Positions 52,964 through 62,538 of a stretch of 64,000 nucleotides of DNA are shown in pieces; position 1 is the stretch's first letter; every line of letters begins with the position of its first letter. Under the pieces are notes generated by a model. The model worked only from the letters and a program-made list of their open reading frames with translations, made no database searches and was not told the DNA's origin. Source of the stretch: Flagellimonas lutimaris (GTDB taxonomy: Bacteria > Bacteroidota > Bacteroidia > Flavobacteriales > Flavobacteriaceae); NCBI RefSeq assembly GCF_003581615.1, contig NZ_QXFH01000004.1, positions 1 through 64,000 of the forward strand, read 5' to 3'. A program made the translations under genes and the position numbers.

Positions 52964-53845
52964 ATGAAAGTAGCCATTTACGGTCAGTCTTTTCAAGAAG
53001 AGGACCAGCTTTGTGTAGAGGAACTTTTGGACGAATTGAAGAAGTTGGGTGCATCTGTTTATGTTGAGGAAAACTTCAATGAGCTAGTGGCTACAATCAC
53101 CAAAGAACAAGTAAAAGGGACATTTACCCAATCTAAGGGATTGGATTCTTCCTTTGATATGTTTGTGAGTTTTGGTGGCGATGGCACCATGTTAAGGGCC
53201 GTTACCTATATTAAAGACTACGGAATCCCCATTGTCGGGGTCAATACCGGTCGCTTGGGATTCTTGTCAACCTTTAAAAAAGAAAATGTTCGCAAGCTTG
53301 TAACGGAATTTGTTGCAGGACACTATACCATAGAGGAACGTACCTTGGTGGAAGTGGAACTCAATTCCGAATCGGATGAGTTCAATGGGCTCAATTTTGC
53401 CCTGAATGAAATCACTGTCAGCCGCAAGGATACGACTTCCATGATTACTGTGGAAACTTGGTTGGACGATGAATATTTGACTTCATACTGGTCCGATGGA
53501 TTGATTGTTTCCACCCCGACCGGTTCAACTGGGTATTCTTTGAGTTGCGGTGGCCCCGTAATTGCACCTTCTGCAAAATCCTTAGTGTTGACGCCGATTG
53601 CTCCGCATAACCTTAATGCCCGTCCATTGGTTATTTCTGATAGTACCCAAATTAGGTTAAAGGTATCGGGTAGGGAACAAACGCATTTGGTTTCTTTGGA
53701 TTCGCGTATCGCCGATATCCCAAATGATAAGGAAATCCGAATCAAAAAAGCGGACTTTACCATTAAAATGATTGAGTACAAATCCGAAAGCTTTTTGAAA
53801 ACATTGCGTAACAAATTACTTTGGGGGGAAGATCGACGCAATTGA
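52964..53845 (+). CDS. nadK: NAD kinase
   Basis: 293 aa. The NAD kinase motifs are present: FGGDGTML (GGDG at 71-74), VGVNTGRLGFLS and the glycine-rich STPTGSTGYSLSCGGP. It phosphorylates NAD to NADP using ATP. It follows the CBS gene by one base. Its presence upstream of DUF6089 and uppS is the conserved order in Flavobacteriia. Confidence 0.96.
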   Translation: MKVAIYGQSFQEEDQLCVEELLDELKKLGASVYVEENFNELVATITKEQVKGTFTQSKGLDSSFDMFVSFGGDGTMLRAVTYIKDYGIPIVGVNTGRLGFLSTFKKENVRKLVTEFVAGHYTIEERTLVEVELNSESDEFNGLNFALNEITVSRKDTTSMITVETWLDDEYLTSYWSDGLIVSTPTGSTGYSLSCGGPVIAPSAKSLVLTPIAPHNLNARPLVISDSTQIRLKVSGREQTHLVSLDSRIADIPNDKEIRIKKADFTIKMIEYKSESFLKTLRNKLLWGEDRRN

Positions 53846-53957
53846 TAACTTCAAAAACAATAAAAGGAGCGAAAAACTGTTTTACAAAGGAGAACAATTC
53901 TAAATATAAATCTATTGACCTTCCTTTACTCTTAATTCTTCAAACTTTTTGGATAGT

Positions 53958-54641
53958 ATGCGGATAGTTTTGGCTGTTTTTCTATGCTGTGTGATCAAGG
54001 TAAGTGCACAGACCTACGAGATAGGTGTGTTTGCCGGAGGCGCCAACATGATAGGTGATGTGGGAAGGACCAATTACATCTTGCCTTCGGGGCCCGCCTT
54101 TGGAGGAATCTTTAAGTGGAACAAAGGGAAACGCTATGCTTGGCGTGCAAGCGTACTTTATGGCGAAGTTACTGCCGATGATACTAAATCCAGCATGGAA
54201 TCCCGACAACAAAGGGGCTATGTGGCGGATAATTCCATTTTGGAATTTTCCGCTGGACTGGAAATTAACTTTGTGGAATACAATCTTCATAAGCTCGGAC
54301 CCGCCTTCACACCTTACCTTTACACTGGGTTTACCTACTTTAGGTACGATTTTAATTATATTGATGCCCTTCAAATGCAGGATATTAACCAAAAAGACGG
54401 TAGTTTTGCAATTCCAATGACGGTTGGGGCTAAGTATCGTTTAAATCAATTTCTGATTCTTGGAGCCGAAATTGGGGCCAGATATACTTTTACGGACAAT
54501 TTGGACGCGAGTAACCCAGAAGGTTCCAATTTTGAGCAATTCCGATTCGGGAATATATTGAGCGACGACTGGTACGTTTTTTCAGGTATAACATTGACCT
54601 ATACCTTTGGACGTAAGCCTTGCCAGGATTGTTTTCAATAA
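53958..54641 (+). CDS. DUF6089 family outer-membrane-type protein
   Basis: 227 aa from ATG 53958 (the TTG at 53949 is less likely). Signal peptide (MRIVLAVFLCCVIKVSAQ). The mature part is a beta-rich, barrel-like chain (YEIGVFAGGANMIGDVG, LEFSAGLEINFVEYNLH, AKYRLNQFLILGAEIG) ending with TLTYTFGRKPCQDCF. The family lies between nadK and uppS in many Bacteroidota, which suggests an envelope role near BamA. Specific function unknown. uppS starts one base after its stop. Confidence 0.85.
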   Translation: MRIVLAVFLCCVIKVSAQTYEIGVFAGGANMIGDVGRTNYILPSGPAFGGIFKWNKGKRYAWRASVLYGEVTADDTKSSMESRQQRGYVADNSILEFSAGLEINFVEYNLHKLGPAFTPYLYTGFTYFRYDFNYIDALQMQDINQKDGSFAIPMTVGAKYRLNQFLILGAEIGARYTFTDNLDASNPEGSNFEQFRFGNILSDDWYVFSGITLTYTFGRKPCQDCFQ

Positions 54642-54642
54642 A

Positions 54643-55383
54643 ATGCACACACTAGAGGACGTAGACAAAAATAAACTGCCAAAGCATGTCGCCATAATTA
54701 TGGACGGTAATGGCAGATGGGCAAAACAACGTGGCAAGCTTCGCATGTTTGGACACGAAAATGGAGTGGAAGCCGTTAACCAAACAGTGGAGAATTGTGC
54801 AAAACTCCAGATTCCCTTTTTAACCCTTTATGCCTTCTCAACTGAAAACTGGAAGCGTCCGAAGAATGAGGTAGATACTTTAATGAGGCTTTTGGTAAAT
54901 GTCCTAAAAAAGGAATTAAAGACCTTGAACAAGCATAATATAAGGTTAAGGGCAATAGGTAAAATAGACACATTACCCCAAAAAGTCCATAAAGAACTAA
55001 CTGAGGTCATGTCCAAAACGGAAAATAATTCAGGTATGACCTTAACGCTCGCATTGAGCTATGGCTCCCGAGAAGAGATAAAAACCGCGGTTCAAGAGAT
55101 AGCGACCAAAGTTAAAAATAACATAATTTCCCCCGAAAATATTGATGAAACAGTTATAAATACACATCTTTACGCGCACTTTTTGCCTGATGTAGACCTA
55201 CTTATACGCACTAGCGGTGAATGTAGGATAAGTAATTTTTTACTTTGGCAGATTGCATACGCCGAATTATATTTTATTGATGTATTTTGGCCCGACTTTA
55301 GAGAAAACCATTTGGTAGAGGCCATATTAAGTTACCAAAATAGAGAACGACGATTTGGAAAAACGAGCGAACAACTTAACTAA
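54643..55383 (+). CDS. uppS: Undecaprenyl diphosphate synthase
   Basis: 246 aa from ATG 54643. Motifs: AIIMDGNGRWAKQRG with D21, N23 and R25 for diphosphate and Mg; LYAFSTENWKRP; and the C-terminal RTSGECRISNFLLWQ. It adds isopentenyl diphosphate units to make the lipid carrier for peptidoglycan and O-antigen. It starts one base after DUF6089, and bamA overlaps its 3' end by 29 bp. Confidence 0.96.
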   Translation: MHTLEDVDKNKLPKHVAIIMDGNGRWAKQRGKLRMFGHENGVEAVNQTVENCAKLQIPFLTLYAFSTENWKRPKNEVDTLMRLLVNVLKKELKTLNKHNIRLRAIGKIDTLPQKVHKELTEVMSKTENNSGMTLTLALSYGSREEIKTAVQEIATKVKNNIISPENIDETVINTHLYAHFLPDVDLLIRTSGECRISNFLLWQIAYAELYFIDVFWPDFRENHLVEAILSYQNRERRFGKTSEQLN

Positions 55384-58018
55384 GGGTATTACAAACTTCA
55401 TCCTTTCAACCCTTATTATCCCATTATTTTTATTTTCAGCCCACGGTATTGCCCAAGAGACCGACTTTGAAGAAGGCAAGCAGTATATTTTGGGAGGGTT
55501 AACCGTAACAGGGTTACAAAGCTATAACGAGCAGACTGTAAAAAGCTATACCGGTTTGCGAGTTGGACAGCCCATCAAGGTGCCGGGAGATGAAATAAGT
55601 GCTGTGATTAAAAAGTTGTGGAACTTGGATTTGTTCAGCAACGTTGAGATGTTCTACACGAAAATCGAGGATAATAGGATATTTCTGGAACTCAATATTA
55701 CAGAACGCCCAACCTTGAATAATGTGATTGTATATGGTGTCAAAAAGCGAAAAGTTGAAGACATCATCGAAGATACGGACCTTAAAAAGGGCAAGAAGAT
55801 TACAGAAAGTTTAATTGCCAATACCAAAAACTATCTTCAGAACAAGTACAAAAAGCAAGGTTTTCTTAATGCAAAGGTTGCTATTGCCACCTCTACCGAT
55901 ACCACAGGGACAAATGTCCAGAACATGGTAATCAACGTAAACAAAGGTGATAAGGTGAAAATTAAGAGTATCAACTTTGTTGGCAATGAAAAACTGTCTA
56001 ATAAAAGACTTAAGAAGTCTTTGAAAAACACCAAGAAGAAAAAGTTTTACCGTTTTTGGAAGAAGTCAAAGTACATATCTGCTGATTTTGAAGAAGACCT
56101 TTCAAACCTTGTGGATACATATGCAGAAAGAGGTTACAGGGATGCCAGGGTTTTGTCGGACACTTTTGTGAAGTTGGATGAAAAGAATATTGAGCTCACC
56201 ATCAAAGTAGAGGAAGGTGATAAGTACTACTTTGGTGAAATTAATTTTGTTGGGAACTCTGTTTATACTGATCGGCAATTGAGCCAAGTTTTGGGAATCA
56301 AGAAAGGGGATACGTATAATGGAGTATTGCTCAAGGAACGCATTGCGGACGATTCCAAACCAGATGCTGAGGATTTGACCAACCTTTATCAAAATAATGG
56401 TTATTTATTCTCCAGTATTAACCCAGTTGAGGTATCTGCCGTCAACGATACTATCGATTTTGAAATAAGAATTATTGAAGGTAAAGAGACCTTTTTGGAC
56501 CATGTAACCGTATCTGGTAACGATAAAACCAATGATCATGTAATATTCAGGGAGATTCGTACCAGGCCCGGTCAAAAATATAGCAAGCAGAATATTGTAA
56601 GGACAATCAGAGAATTGGGTCAGCTTGGATTTTTTGATGCTGAACAAATTGTTCCGGATATTATTAATCCAGACCCAAATGCGGGAACGGTGGATGTTAA
56701 CTATAGTTTAGTGGAATCCGGTTCTAGTCAAATAGAATTGCAAGGTGGATTTGGTGGCGGAGGCTTTATAGGTACATTGGGACTTTCTTTTAGTAACTTT
56801 TCCTTAAAGAACATTTTTAACAAAGAAGCTTATAAGCCTGTTCCTATGGGAGATGGCCAAACTTTTGCTTTGCGTTTGCAGGCCAGTAGGACGTTCCGTG
56901 TTTACAGTTTGAATTTCTCGGAACCATGGTTGGGAGGTAAAAAACCGGTAAGATTCAATCTGTCCCTTTCTAGAACGCAACAATTTGCGACCGGTTACAA
57001 CCAGAATGGTAGATTGGATGTGGATAAATCCCGTGGTTTTGCAATTACAGGAGTTTCTGCAGGTTTGGCAAAACGAGTACAATGGCCCGACGATTTCTTT
57101 ACCTTGTCACATTCATTGAGCTATCAGTTGTATGATTTTAATGATTACAACAGTGGGCTTTTCAATTTTGGTAACGGTAGTTCCAACTCCTTAAGTTATA
57201 CTTTTGGAATTTCAAGGAGTTCCCAAGGACCTAGTAGGATATTTCCGTTGTCAGGTTCTAATTTTGAGTTGACTGCCAAGTTCACGCCACCTTACTCTCT
57301 TTTCAGTGGAAAAGATTACAAACAATTGAGACAAGATGTCGACGACACTACCCGAAGACTCTTTGAAATTGGGGAACCAGGATCGGCAGAAGAACAGCTT
57401 GAGTTTAACCAGCTGAGAGGTGAGTTGGAGGAATTGGAAGAGGAACGATTTAAGTTGTTGGAATACTACAAGATTAAGTTTAAAGGAGATTGGTATACCA
57501 GAATTGTGGATAAACTGGTTCTGCGCACCAATGCAGAATTTGGATTTTTGGGAGCTTACAACCACGATATTGGTGATGTTCCCTTTGAGCGTTTTTATGT
57601 TGGAGGTGATGGTCTCGGAAACTTTACCTTGGATGGTAGGGATGTTGTGCAGCTTCGTGGATACGAGAACCAGTCACTAACTCCATATATCACAAATGCC
57701 ATTACAGGTAACTTGGAGCAGGACGGAGGAACTATCTACAATAAGTTTTCTTTGGAAATGCGTTATCCACTTACGTTAAAGCCATCAGCTTCGATTTATG
57801 CACTATCTTTTTTAGAGGCAGGTAATGCCTTCAACAATTTTAATGATTATAATCCGTTTGAGTTAAAAAGATCTGCCGGAGTGGGGCTGCGTATATTTAT
57901 GCCGGCATTCGGACTCTTGGGAATTGATTTTGGTTATGGCTTCGATACAGATGCCCGTCCAGGATCCGTCGGACCAAGTGGCTGGCAAACACACTTCATC
58001 ATCGGGCAGCAGTTTTAA
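55355..58018 (+). CDS. bamA: Outer membrane protein assembly factor BamA
   Basis: 887 aa. A TTG start at 55355 overlaps uppS; no ATG occurs before the signal peptide (LSTLIIPLFLFSAHGIAQ), so TTG is the only good start in this frame. Five POTRA-like repeats (residues ~45-430, e.g. LGGLTVTGLQSYNEQTVKSYTGLRVG) are followed by the Omp85 beta barrel to the C-terminal Phe (GQQF). It inserts outer membrane proteins, with Skp/OmpH chaperones encoded next. A Glu-rich charged segment near 660-690 (ELEELEEERF) is unusual. Confidence 0.96.
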   Translation: MEKRANNLTKGITNFILSTLIIPLFLFSAHGIAQETDFEEGKQYILGGLTVTGLQSYNEQTVKSYTGLRVGQPIKVPGDEISAVIKKLWNLDLFSNVEMFYTKIEDNRIFLELNITERPTLNNVIVYGVKKRKVEDIIEDTDLKKGKKITESLIANTKNYLQNKYKKQGFLNAKVAIATSTDTTGTNVQNMVINVNKGDKVKIKSINFVGNEKLSNKRLKKSLKNTKKKKFYRFWKKSKYISADFEEDLSNLVDTYAERGYRDARVLSDTFVKLDEKNIELTIKVEEGDKYYFGEINFVGNSVYTDRQLSQVLGIKKGDTYNGVLLKERIADDSKPDAEDLTNLYQNNGYLFSSINPVEVSAVNDTIDFEIRIIEGKETFLDHVTVSGNDKTNDHVIFREIRTRPGQKYSKQNIVRTIRELGQLGFFDAEQIVPDIINPDPNAGTVDVNYSLVESGSSQIELQGGFGGGGFIGTLGLSFSNFSLKNIFNKEAYKPVPMGDGQTFALRLQASRTFRVYSLNFSEPWLGGKKPVRFNLSLSRTQQFATGYNQNGRLDVDKSRGFAITGVSAGLAKRVQWPDDFFTLSHSLSYQLYDFNDYNSGLFNFGNGSSNSLSYTFGISRSSQGPSRIFPLSGSNFELTAKFTPPYSLFSGKDYKQLRQDVDDTTRRLFEIGEPGSAEEQLEFNQLRGELEELEEERFKLLEYYKIKFKGDWYTRIVDKLVLRTNAEFGFLGAYNHDIGDVPFERFYVGGDGLGNFTLDGRDVVQLRGYENQSLTPYITNAITGNLEQDGGTIYNKFSLEMRYPLTLKPSASIYALSFLEAGNAFNNFNDYNPFELKRSAGVGLRIFMPAFGLLGIDFGYGFDTDARPGSVGPSGWQTHFIIGQQF

Positions 58019-58073
58019 TCAATGGAAAAACGTGTATTACTAATTTATAAATAGCTCATTTTAAATTAAATAG

Positions 58074-58081
58074 TAATTTTG
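58074..58081 (+). promoter_or_regulatory. -7 promoter box of the first ompH gene
   Basis: TAATTTTG is an exact TAnnTTTG match ending 35 bp before the ATG at 58117, so this gene may have its own promoter in addition to readthrough from bamA. Confidence 0.45.
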
Positions 58082-58116
58082 GCACGATATTTTCTATGTA
58101 AAATGCGGAATCAAAG

Positions 58117-58938
58117 ATGAATACCAAAGTTCTTTTAACATTAGTTGTTTTGATGTCTACCCTACATGGGTTCTCCCAAAGGGGAGTGCGCATAGGATAT
58201 GTGGATATGGAGTATATCCTGGAAAATGTGGAGGAGTACAGGGATGCGACGGAACAATTGAATGCCAAGGCCCAAAAATGGAAGCAAGAAATTGAACTGA
58301 AGCAAAGTGTCATTGATCAGATGAAAAAAGATTTGATGGCAGAAAAAGTGCTTCTTACCGATGAGCTGATTTTAGAACGGGAAGAGGAAATCCAGATTTT
58401 GGAAAAAGAAATGTTGGATTATCAACAAGACCGTTTTGGGCCACAGGGTGATTTAGTGTTACAAAAACAACTTTTGATACAGCCTATACAAGACCAAGTT
58501 TTCAATGAGGTGCAAAAAATAGGAGGTAATAAAAGATACGATTTTATTTTTGATAAATCGGCAGATGTTGTAATGTTGTATTCCGAAAAACGCCACGATA
58601 TCAGCGACTTGGTTTTAAGGGAAATAGGACGCACGAGAAAAGTGAGTGCTTCCAAGAAAAAACAAGAGGAGCAAAGCCGTTTGGAACAGTTTAAAGAAGA
58701 GGAGGGCCAGATTAGTGAGGCCTTGAAAGAAAGGCAGGAAAAAGCGGCGGAAGCCCTAGAGGAAAGAGAGAAGGCGGCCGAAGAAAGAAGGGCGGATAAA
58801 CTGAAGGAAAGGGAAGACCGAAAAAAAGCATACGAAGCAAGAAGAAAAAAATTATTGGAAGAGCGCGAGGCCAAGCGAAAAGCCAAATTGGAAGAACGAA
58901 AAAAAGCGCAAGAACAACAAAAGGATTCAATAGGATAA
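58117..58938 (+). CDS. OmpH/Skp family chaperone with long charged tail
   Basis: 273 aa. Signal peptide (LLTLVVLMSTLHGFSQ), then the OmpH/Skp region (IGYVDMEYILENVEEY). The last ~90 residues are almost entirely Glu, Lys, Arg and Ala in repeated KAEERxxK-type runs, predicted as one long helix and much longer than usual Skp tails. Skp proteins hold outer membrane proteins in the periplasm before BamA insertion. It follows bamA, and a second ompH gene follows 50 bp later. Confidence 0.9.
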   Translation: MNTKVLLTLVVLMSTLHGFSQRGVRIGYVDMEYILENVEEYRDATEQLNAKAQKWKQEIELKQSVIDQMKKDLMAEKVLLTDELILEREEEIQILEKEMLDYQQDRFGPQGDLVLQKQLLIQPIQDQVFNEVQKIGGNKRYDFIFDKSADVVMLYSEKRHDISDLVLREIGRTRKVSASKKKQEEQSRLEQFKEEEGQISEALKERQEKAAEALEEREKAAEERRADKLKEREDRKKAYEARRKKLLEEREAKRKAKLEERKKAQEQQKDSIG

Positions 58939-58988
58939 TTATATATTGAAACACTAAATTTAAAGTCAAAAAAGTAACGTAGAGAATC

Positions 58989-59498
58989 ATGAAAAATGTA
59001 AAAAGGATTGCTGTAGCGCTAGTATTGTTTGTTGCGGCTACGGGTTTTGTAAATGCACAGAGCAAAGTTGCCCATATTAACGTACAGCAACTATTGTCTG
59101 AAATGCCGGAGATGAAGGCTGCACAAGCTGAATTGAAGAAATTACAGGAAACCTACAGAGCAGACATTCAAAGCTCTATGACAGAGCTTCAAAACAAGTA
59201 TACACAATACCAGAACGAAGCTACTTCTAAAACAAGAGAAGAAAACGAACAAAGAGCTGTAGAGCTTCAAGGGTTCGAAAAGAATATTCAAGAGGCCGAA
59301 CAAGCTGCAATGCAAGAAATGCAAAAGAAGCAACAAGAGTTGTTCGCTCCAATTTCTGATAAAGCAAAAGCAGCTATCGAAAAAGTTGCAGCAGCACAAG
59401 GCTTTGACTATGTAATCGATGCTAGCCCAGGATTGAGCTTGATCGTTGCCAAAGGAAAAGACCTTTTGCCAGAAGTAAAACAAGAATTAGGTTTCTAA
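58989..59498 (+). CDS. OmpH/Skp family periplasmic chaperone
   Basis: 169 aa, the normal Skp size. Signal peptide (AVALVLFVAATGFVNAQ), then KVAHINVQQLLSEMPEMKAA, a central helical hairpin rich in Gln, Glu and Lys, and GFDYVIDASPGLSLIVAKGKDLLP near the end, as in OmpH. It protects unfolded outer membrane proteins. It is the second of two tandem skp-like genes after bamA; the strong terminator at 59521-59552 ends the unit. Confidence 0.94.
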   Translation: MKNVKRIAVALVLFVAATGFVNAQSKVAHINVQQLLSEMPEMKAAQAELKKLQETYRADIQSSMTELQNKYTQYQNEATSKTREENEQRAVELQGFEKNIQEAEQAAMQEMQKKQQELFAPISDKAKAAIEKVAAAQGFDYVIDASPGLSLIVAKGKDLLPEVKQELGF

Positions 59499-59520
59499 AC
59501 CGAGCCTTTACAATATTTTA

Positions 59521-59552
59521 AAAAACCGTCCTTATTAAAGGGCGGTTTTTTT
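59521..59552 (+). terminator. Intrinsic terminator after the skp/ompH genes
   Basis: AAAAACCGTCC pairs with GGGCGGTTTTT with one G-U and an 8-nt loop, followed by T. It separates the bamA-skp unit from murI. Confidence 0.88.
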
Positions 59553-59585
59553 ATGCTATAATAATTTAAGGGACTATTTTTAGGT

Positions 59586-60365
59586 ATGGCAAAACCTATT
59601 GGAATTTTTGATTCAGGGGTGGGAGGCACGTCTATTTGGAAAGAAGTGGCAAAAATGCTTCCTTATGAAAATACTATTTACTTGGCCGATAGTGCCAACG
59701 CGCCCTATGGTGAAAAGCCCAAGGAAGAAATTCTACGGCTTAGTATCAAAAACACAGAACTTCTCCTCGATCGTGGCTGTAAAATGATTATAGTGGCCTG
59801 CAATACGGCGACAACAAATGCAATAGACTACCTCCGTTCACATTACCCCGTTCCATTTATTGGTATTGAACCTGCGATCAAGCCCGCTGCTTTGCATACC
59901 AAGACCAAAAAAGTTGGTGTTTTGGCCACCAAGGGGACCCTATCTAGTAGTTTGTTCCATAATACCTCCAAACTCTTTGCCGAAGGAATCACTGTTTTGG
60001 AACAGGAGGGAAAAGGATTGGTTGAACTTATTGAAGCCGGTAAGGTGCAATCCCCGGAGATGAAGAAACTCTTAAATGAATTTTTACAACCTATGCTGGA
60101 ACAAAATATAGATTGCCTGGTTTTGGGTTGCACCCATTACCCATATTTGATTCCGGTACTAAAGGATATTTTACCGCAAAATATTACCATAATTGATTCA
60201 GGGGAAGCGGTGGCACGCCAAACTAAAGCCATTTTGGATCGAAATAATTTACTTTCCACAGCAACGCACCGGCCAGAATATATCTTTCACACCAACGCCA
60301 ACGTAGAAGTTTTAAAAGATTTGATTGATCGGCCTGCAGCCCAAGTGACTTATTTGGATTTTTAG
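59586..60365 (+). CDS. murI: Glutamate racemase
   Basis: 259 aa. Motifs: IFDSGVGGTSIWKE at the start, catalytic Cys72 in VACNTATTNA and Cys182 in LGCTHYPYL. It converts L- to D-glutamate for peptidoglycan. It follows the ompH pair after a terminator and is convergent with dfrA (3 bp between stops). Confidence 0.95.
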   Translation: MAKPIGIFDSGVGGTSIWKEVAKMLPYENTIYLADSANAPYGEKPKEEILRLSIKNTELLLDRGCKMIIVACNTATTNAIDYLRSHYPVPFIGIEPAIKPAALHTKTKKVGVLATKGTLSSSLFHNTSKLFAEGITVLEQEGKGLVELIEAGKVQSPEMKKLLNEFLQPMLEQNIDCLVLGCTHYPYLIPVLKDILPQNITIIDSGEAVARQTKAILDRNNLLSTATHRPEYIFHTNANVEVLKDLIDRPAAQVTYLDF

Positions 60366-60368
60366 GTG

Positions 60369-60860
60369 TTACTTTCTTTTATAAGTAAGATAGGTGAAGT
60401 CGTATTTGTGCCTATCATCCTTTGGATGATATTCTTCGTTCACCAACTCCCATTGTTCTTCATCAATCTCTGGAAAAAAAGCATCGGCCTCAAAAGTGCC
60501 GTGAACCCTTGTGAGTTCAATATCCGTAGCAATCGCCATGGACTGTTTGTAAATTTTGCCCCCACCAATAATAAAGGCTGTTTCATTGTCCTCCACTAAA
60601 CCAATGGCCTCGCTAATGGAGTGCGCCACAGTACAAGGAAACTTGGGTGTATAGTCCTCATCCCGGGTAATGGCAATGTGCGTTCTATTGGGAAGGGGTT
60701 TTGGAAAACTCTCCAAGGTCTTTCTGCCCATTATAATCTTGTGGCCCGAGGTCAACGCCTTAAATCGTTTAAAATCATCCGGTAGATGCCAAACAAGATC
60801 ATTGTCCTTGCCCAATGCATTGTTTTCCGCTGCCGCTGCAATAATGATCAATTTCTTCAC
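60369..60860 (-). CDS. dfrA: Dihydrofolate reductase
   Basis: 163 aa. DHFR motifs: IIAAAAENNALGKDNDLVWHLPDD, the KIIMGRKTLESFPKPLP NADPH segment, and IIGGGKIYKQSM. It makes tetrahydrofolate, the product pathway that FolK feeds. It starts within the 2TM protein gene (ATG overlaps its stop by 4 bp), so the two genes are coupled. Confidence 0.95.
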   Translation of the reverse strand: MKKLIIIAAAAENNALGKDNDLVWHLPDDFKRFKALTSGHKIIMGRKTLESFPKPLPNRTHIAITRDEDYTPKFPCTVAHSISEAIGLVEDNETAFIIGGGKIYKQSMAIATDIELTRVHGTFEADAFFPEIDEEQWELVNEEYHPKDDRHKYDFTYLTYKRK

Positions 60861-61249
60861 TGATCTTTTTTTTTATTGATTTTAGAAAGTGGGAAGTCCG
60901 TCTCTATTTCTTTCTGTATTTCGCCGATACGTTTTTTTTGAATATTAACTAATCGCTCACGTTGTTGTCGTTCCCAGTTTTGTCCCATAAACTTGTGCGT
61001 CACAAAAACATTAAAGGCATGCAGGGCGAACAGAAAGGTCCAGACCAATACAATCCAGATAGACCAATCGTAAGCTTCTCCGTACTTTAAAACCTTATTG
61101 GCAAGAATCAAAAATACACTTCCGATCAAAAAAATCACAAAATGGGAGAACAGCCTCTTCTTTTGTTTGATGCGTTTATGGGCATTTTCCAAAAGTTCGT
61201 GCTGTTCTAAATCTATTTCGGACTTCTTCTTTTTACCAAATGACAACAT
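60857..61249 (-). CDS. 2TM domain-containing membrane protein
   Basis: 130 aa from ATG 61249 (an upstream in-frame ATG at 61309 would run into the divergent aminotransferase gene). The segment after MLSFGKKKKSEIDL is followed by two transmembrane helices (FSHFVIFLIGSVFLILANKVL, and IWIVLVWTFLFALHAFNVFV), the 2TM domain seen alone or fused to histidine kinases in Bacteroidota. Function unknown. Its 3' end overlaps the dfrA start by 4 bp. Confidence 0.75.
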   Translation of the reverse strand: MLSFGKKKKSEIDLEQHELLENAHKRIKQKKRLFSHFVIFLIGSVFLILANKVLKYGEAYDWSIWIVLVWTFLFALHAFNVFVTHKFMGQNWERQQRERLVNIQKKRIGEIQKEIETDFPLSKINKKKDQ

Positions 61250-61303
61250 GGAATGGCTATCTTTATCAACAAAGATAACTGAATTGTATCCAAAAATACC
61301 GAC

Positions 61304-62395
61304 ATGCAAAACCTAAGAAAAAAATTCCCCGTTCTTAATCAATGTATTTATGCAAACACGGCTTCCGCAGGTCTATTGAGTGAAGATTTGATGGAGTGGC
61401 GCCAAGGGCACGACTTGGATTTCCTTATCGGCGGCAGCGAAATGAAGAACAAGAGTTTTGCACATATGCCCGAAATCAAGAAAACAGTTGGTAAATTTTT
61501 TAATTGTAAGGCCGAAAATGTGGCCTTGGTCCCGAATTTTACTTTAGGATTCAATCTGTTGTTGGAAGGGATGTCCAAGGATAAAAAGGTACTGTTGGTC
61601 AACAAGGATTACCCAAGTGTCAACTGGCCCTTCGAAACCCGAAACTTTAAGCGGGACTATGTGGATGCGGATGAGCACATGGAAGAAAGTATTCATGCCA
61701 AAGTGAAGAAGGGGGATGTTGATATCCTTGCCCTCAGTTTGGTGCAATGGGTGAACGGTGTCCGCATTGATTTTGAATTTTTAAAGGATTTAAAAAAGGA
61801 ATTCCCCAATTTGATTATTATGGCCGATGGTACCCAATTTTTGGGGACCGAGGCCTTCGATTTTGAAGAATCTGGTATCGATATTTTGGGAGCCAGCGCA
61901 TATAAATGGTTGCTGGCCGGTTACGGTAATGGATTTTACCTTGTAAAGGATGGGGTAACGGACCAATTTGATTTGAAGGGCATTGGGAACGGCTCTGTGA
62001 ATAATGATGCTTCCAAACGGAACAGCATAACCTTCTGTAAATTTTTAGAGCCCGGTCATCTGGATTCTTTAAATTTTGGAAGTTTGGAATTTGCAATCAA
62101 TTTTTTGGATGAAATAGGGATGGAAAATGTGCAGGCCCAATTGGAAAAACTATCAAAAAGAGCGTTGACGGCTTTTTCGGAATTGGATCTTTTGGAGCCG
62201 ACCATTACAAAGAGAAAACAGCACAGTACCATTTTTAATATAAAGGGAGATGAGAAGCTCTTCAATAAATTAACGGAAGAAAATATAGTGGCATCCCTAA
62301 GGGGAGGAGGTATTAGGTTGAGTTTTCATTTTTACAATACCGAAGAAGAGATAGATGTTATTGCAACACTATTAAAGCGTTGGTCGTCAAAGTGA
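61304..62395 (+). CDS. Class V aminotransferase (PLP-dependent)
   Basis: 363 aa. Fold-type I PLP enzyme of the class V/NifS-CsdA-like group: ANTASAGLLSEDLMEW at the start, MADGTQFLGTEAFDF (Asp binding the PLP pyridine nitrogen), and Lys201 in ILGASAYKWLLAGYGNGF as the Schiff-base lysine. No active-site cysteine loop typical of cysteine desulfurases is visible, so an aminotransferase or related lyase is more likely. Substrate unknown. Divergent from the 2TM gene. Confidence 0.87.
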   Translation: MQNLRKKFPVLNQCIYANTASAGLLSEDLMEWRQGHDLDFLIGGSEMKNKSFAHMPEIKKTVGKFFNCKAENVALVPNFTLGFNLLLEGMSKDKKVLLVNKDYPSVNWPFETRNFKRDYVDADEHMEESIHAKVKKGDVDILALSLVQWVNGVRIDFEFLKDLKKEFPNLIIMADGTQFLGTEAFDFEESGIDILGASAYKWLLAGYGNGFYLVKDGVTDQFDLKGIGNGSVNNDASKRNSITFCKFLEPGHLDSLNFGSLEFAINFLDEIGMENVQAQLEKLSKRALTAFSELDLLEPTITKRKQHSTIFNIKGDEKLFNKLTEENIVASLRGGGIRLSFHFYNTEEEIDVIATLLKRWSSK

Positions 62396-62538
62396 TATAT
62401 GACAAAAAATAGCAACTTTATTTGCTAAAAGTGACCTTGTGGTTAGGCGGATTTTATCAAATTGATAAATCGATTCTAACTTGTTGTAAATAAACAGTTT
62501 TATGTATTGTTTTGTGCCGAAATTAAAATTGTAGTACC

